The notes below the pieces were generated by a model. That model had not been told where the DNA came from. It did not search any database and saw only the letters and a list, made by a program, of their open reading frames with translations. Made by a program: the position numbers and the translations under genes. DNA of 5,882 nucleotides, taken from assembly GCA_964413525.1 (NCBI GenBank), contig CAYPTI010000112.1, forward strand, positions 1-5,882. Direction: 5' to 3'. Origin of the DNA: CAYPTI01 sp964413525 [NCBI: uncultured bacterium]. Lineage in GTDB: Bacteria > T1Sed10-126. Below are positions 5,525 to 5,882 of this stretch, piece after piece (position 1 is the stretch's first letter; each line of letters begins with the position of its first letter).

Positions 5525-5882
5525 ATGTCCTATCGCCTGGGCATCGACATTGGAGGTACGTTTACGGACACCGTTCTCATGGGTGACGAGGGGGAGATCA
5601 CGACGTACAAGAGTCCAACCACGCCGGACGATCTGCTTCAGGGGTTGATCAACAACGCTCAGTTGGCCTCGGAGGATCACGATGAGGACCTGCGGGGGTT
5701 CCTTGAACAGGTCGAGTACATCGGCCACGGGACCACGGCGGCCACCAACGATTATATCGAGCGGGAGGGCGCCCGGCTCGGGTTGATCACGACCCGCGGG
5801 TTCGAGGACATTATTTTTCAGCAGCGTATGATGGGGATGACGGCCGGGTTGTCCCGGGACGAGGTGACCGATTACGCCAACC
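5525..5882 (+). CDS. Hydantoinase A / oxoprolinase / acetophenone-acetone carboxylase family protein, N-terminal part
   Basis: The reading frame is open from the ATG at 5525 to the window end, giving 119 residues of a family whose members are usually about 680-720 long. It is an incomplete gene because the window stops, not because it is broken. The N-terminus reads MSYRLGIDIGGTFTD, with the DIGGTFTD phosphate-binding loop (8-15) of the actin-like ATPase fold that defines HyuA/oxoprolinase A-type subunits. GHGTTAATN (67-75) and ITTRGFEDI (88-96) are further family blocks. These enzymes use ATP to open hydantoin or 5-oxoproline rings, or to carboxylate ketones, usually with a HyuB-type partner that should lie downstream. 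After TTRGFED the sequence reads IIFQQRMMGMTAGLS, which differs from the DVLEIGRQ type I remember for classical N-methylhydantoinases, so the reaction cannot be fixed. The gene is divergent from the importer operon, which suggests a shared pathway. Confidence 0.88.
   Translation, partial: MSYRLGIDIGGTFTDTVLMGDEGEITTYKSPTTPDDLLQGLINNAQLASEDHDEDLRGFLEQVEYIGHGTTAATNDYIEREGARLGLITTRGFEDIIFQQRMMGMTAGLSRDEVTDYAN

Noticed and set aside
1-5882. Mobile element, CRISPR array, toxin-antitoxin or phage defence system
   Set aside because: No transposase, integrase, regular repeat-spacer series or defence-type protein is visible. All sizeable genes fit one transporter and one metabolic enzyme.

Overview
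The window reads as ordinary bacterial chromosome of moderately high G+C (roughly 55-60% by eye). It carries a branched-chain-amino-acid-type (HAAT / Liv family) ABC importer and the start of a hydantoinase A / acetone-acetophenone carboxylase-like enzyme gene. The solute-binding protein has a plain Sec signal peptide with an AEA-Q cleavage site and no lipobox. This suggests a diderm (Gram-negative) host with a free periplasmic binding protein. I cannot name the taxon.

Layout. 1-128 is the leader of the binding-protein gene, with a candidate promoter and a strong AGGAGG ribosome binding site. 129-1397 (+) is the periplasmic binding protein. 1398-1804 is a convergent, gene-free spacer. It holds a stem-loop just after the binding-protein stop, a perfect 32-bp palindrome, and a C-rich/G-poor (minus-strand transcript) stretch with a 26-bp direct repeat that could be a Rho-loading region. 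5193-1805 (-) is a four-gene operon, in transcription order: LivH-like permease, LivM-like permease, LivG-like ATPase, LivF-like ATPase. The livH/livM and livG/livF junctions are very tight (1-bp gap and 11-bp overlap). A 111-bp spacer with an imperfect hairpin lies between livM and livG. 5194-5524 is a divergent intergenic region. 5525-5882 (+) is the N-terminal 119 codons of the hydantoinase/oxoprolinase-family gene, cut by the window end.

Working model. The secreted binding protein captures a small polar solute and delivers it to the LivH-LivM channel, powered by the LivG-LivF ATPase pair. The neighbouring ATP-dependent hydantoinase/carboxylase-type enzyme may act on the imported compound. 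The transporter family is clear from motifs. The real substrate is not visible and need not be a branched-chain amino acid. The most unusual points are the binding-protein gene facing its permease operon tail-to-tail and the structured spacers. I found no mobile element, CRISPR array, RNA gene or clearly novel system.
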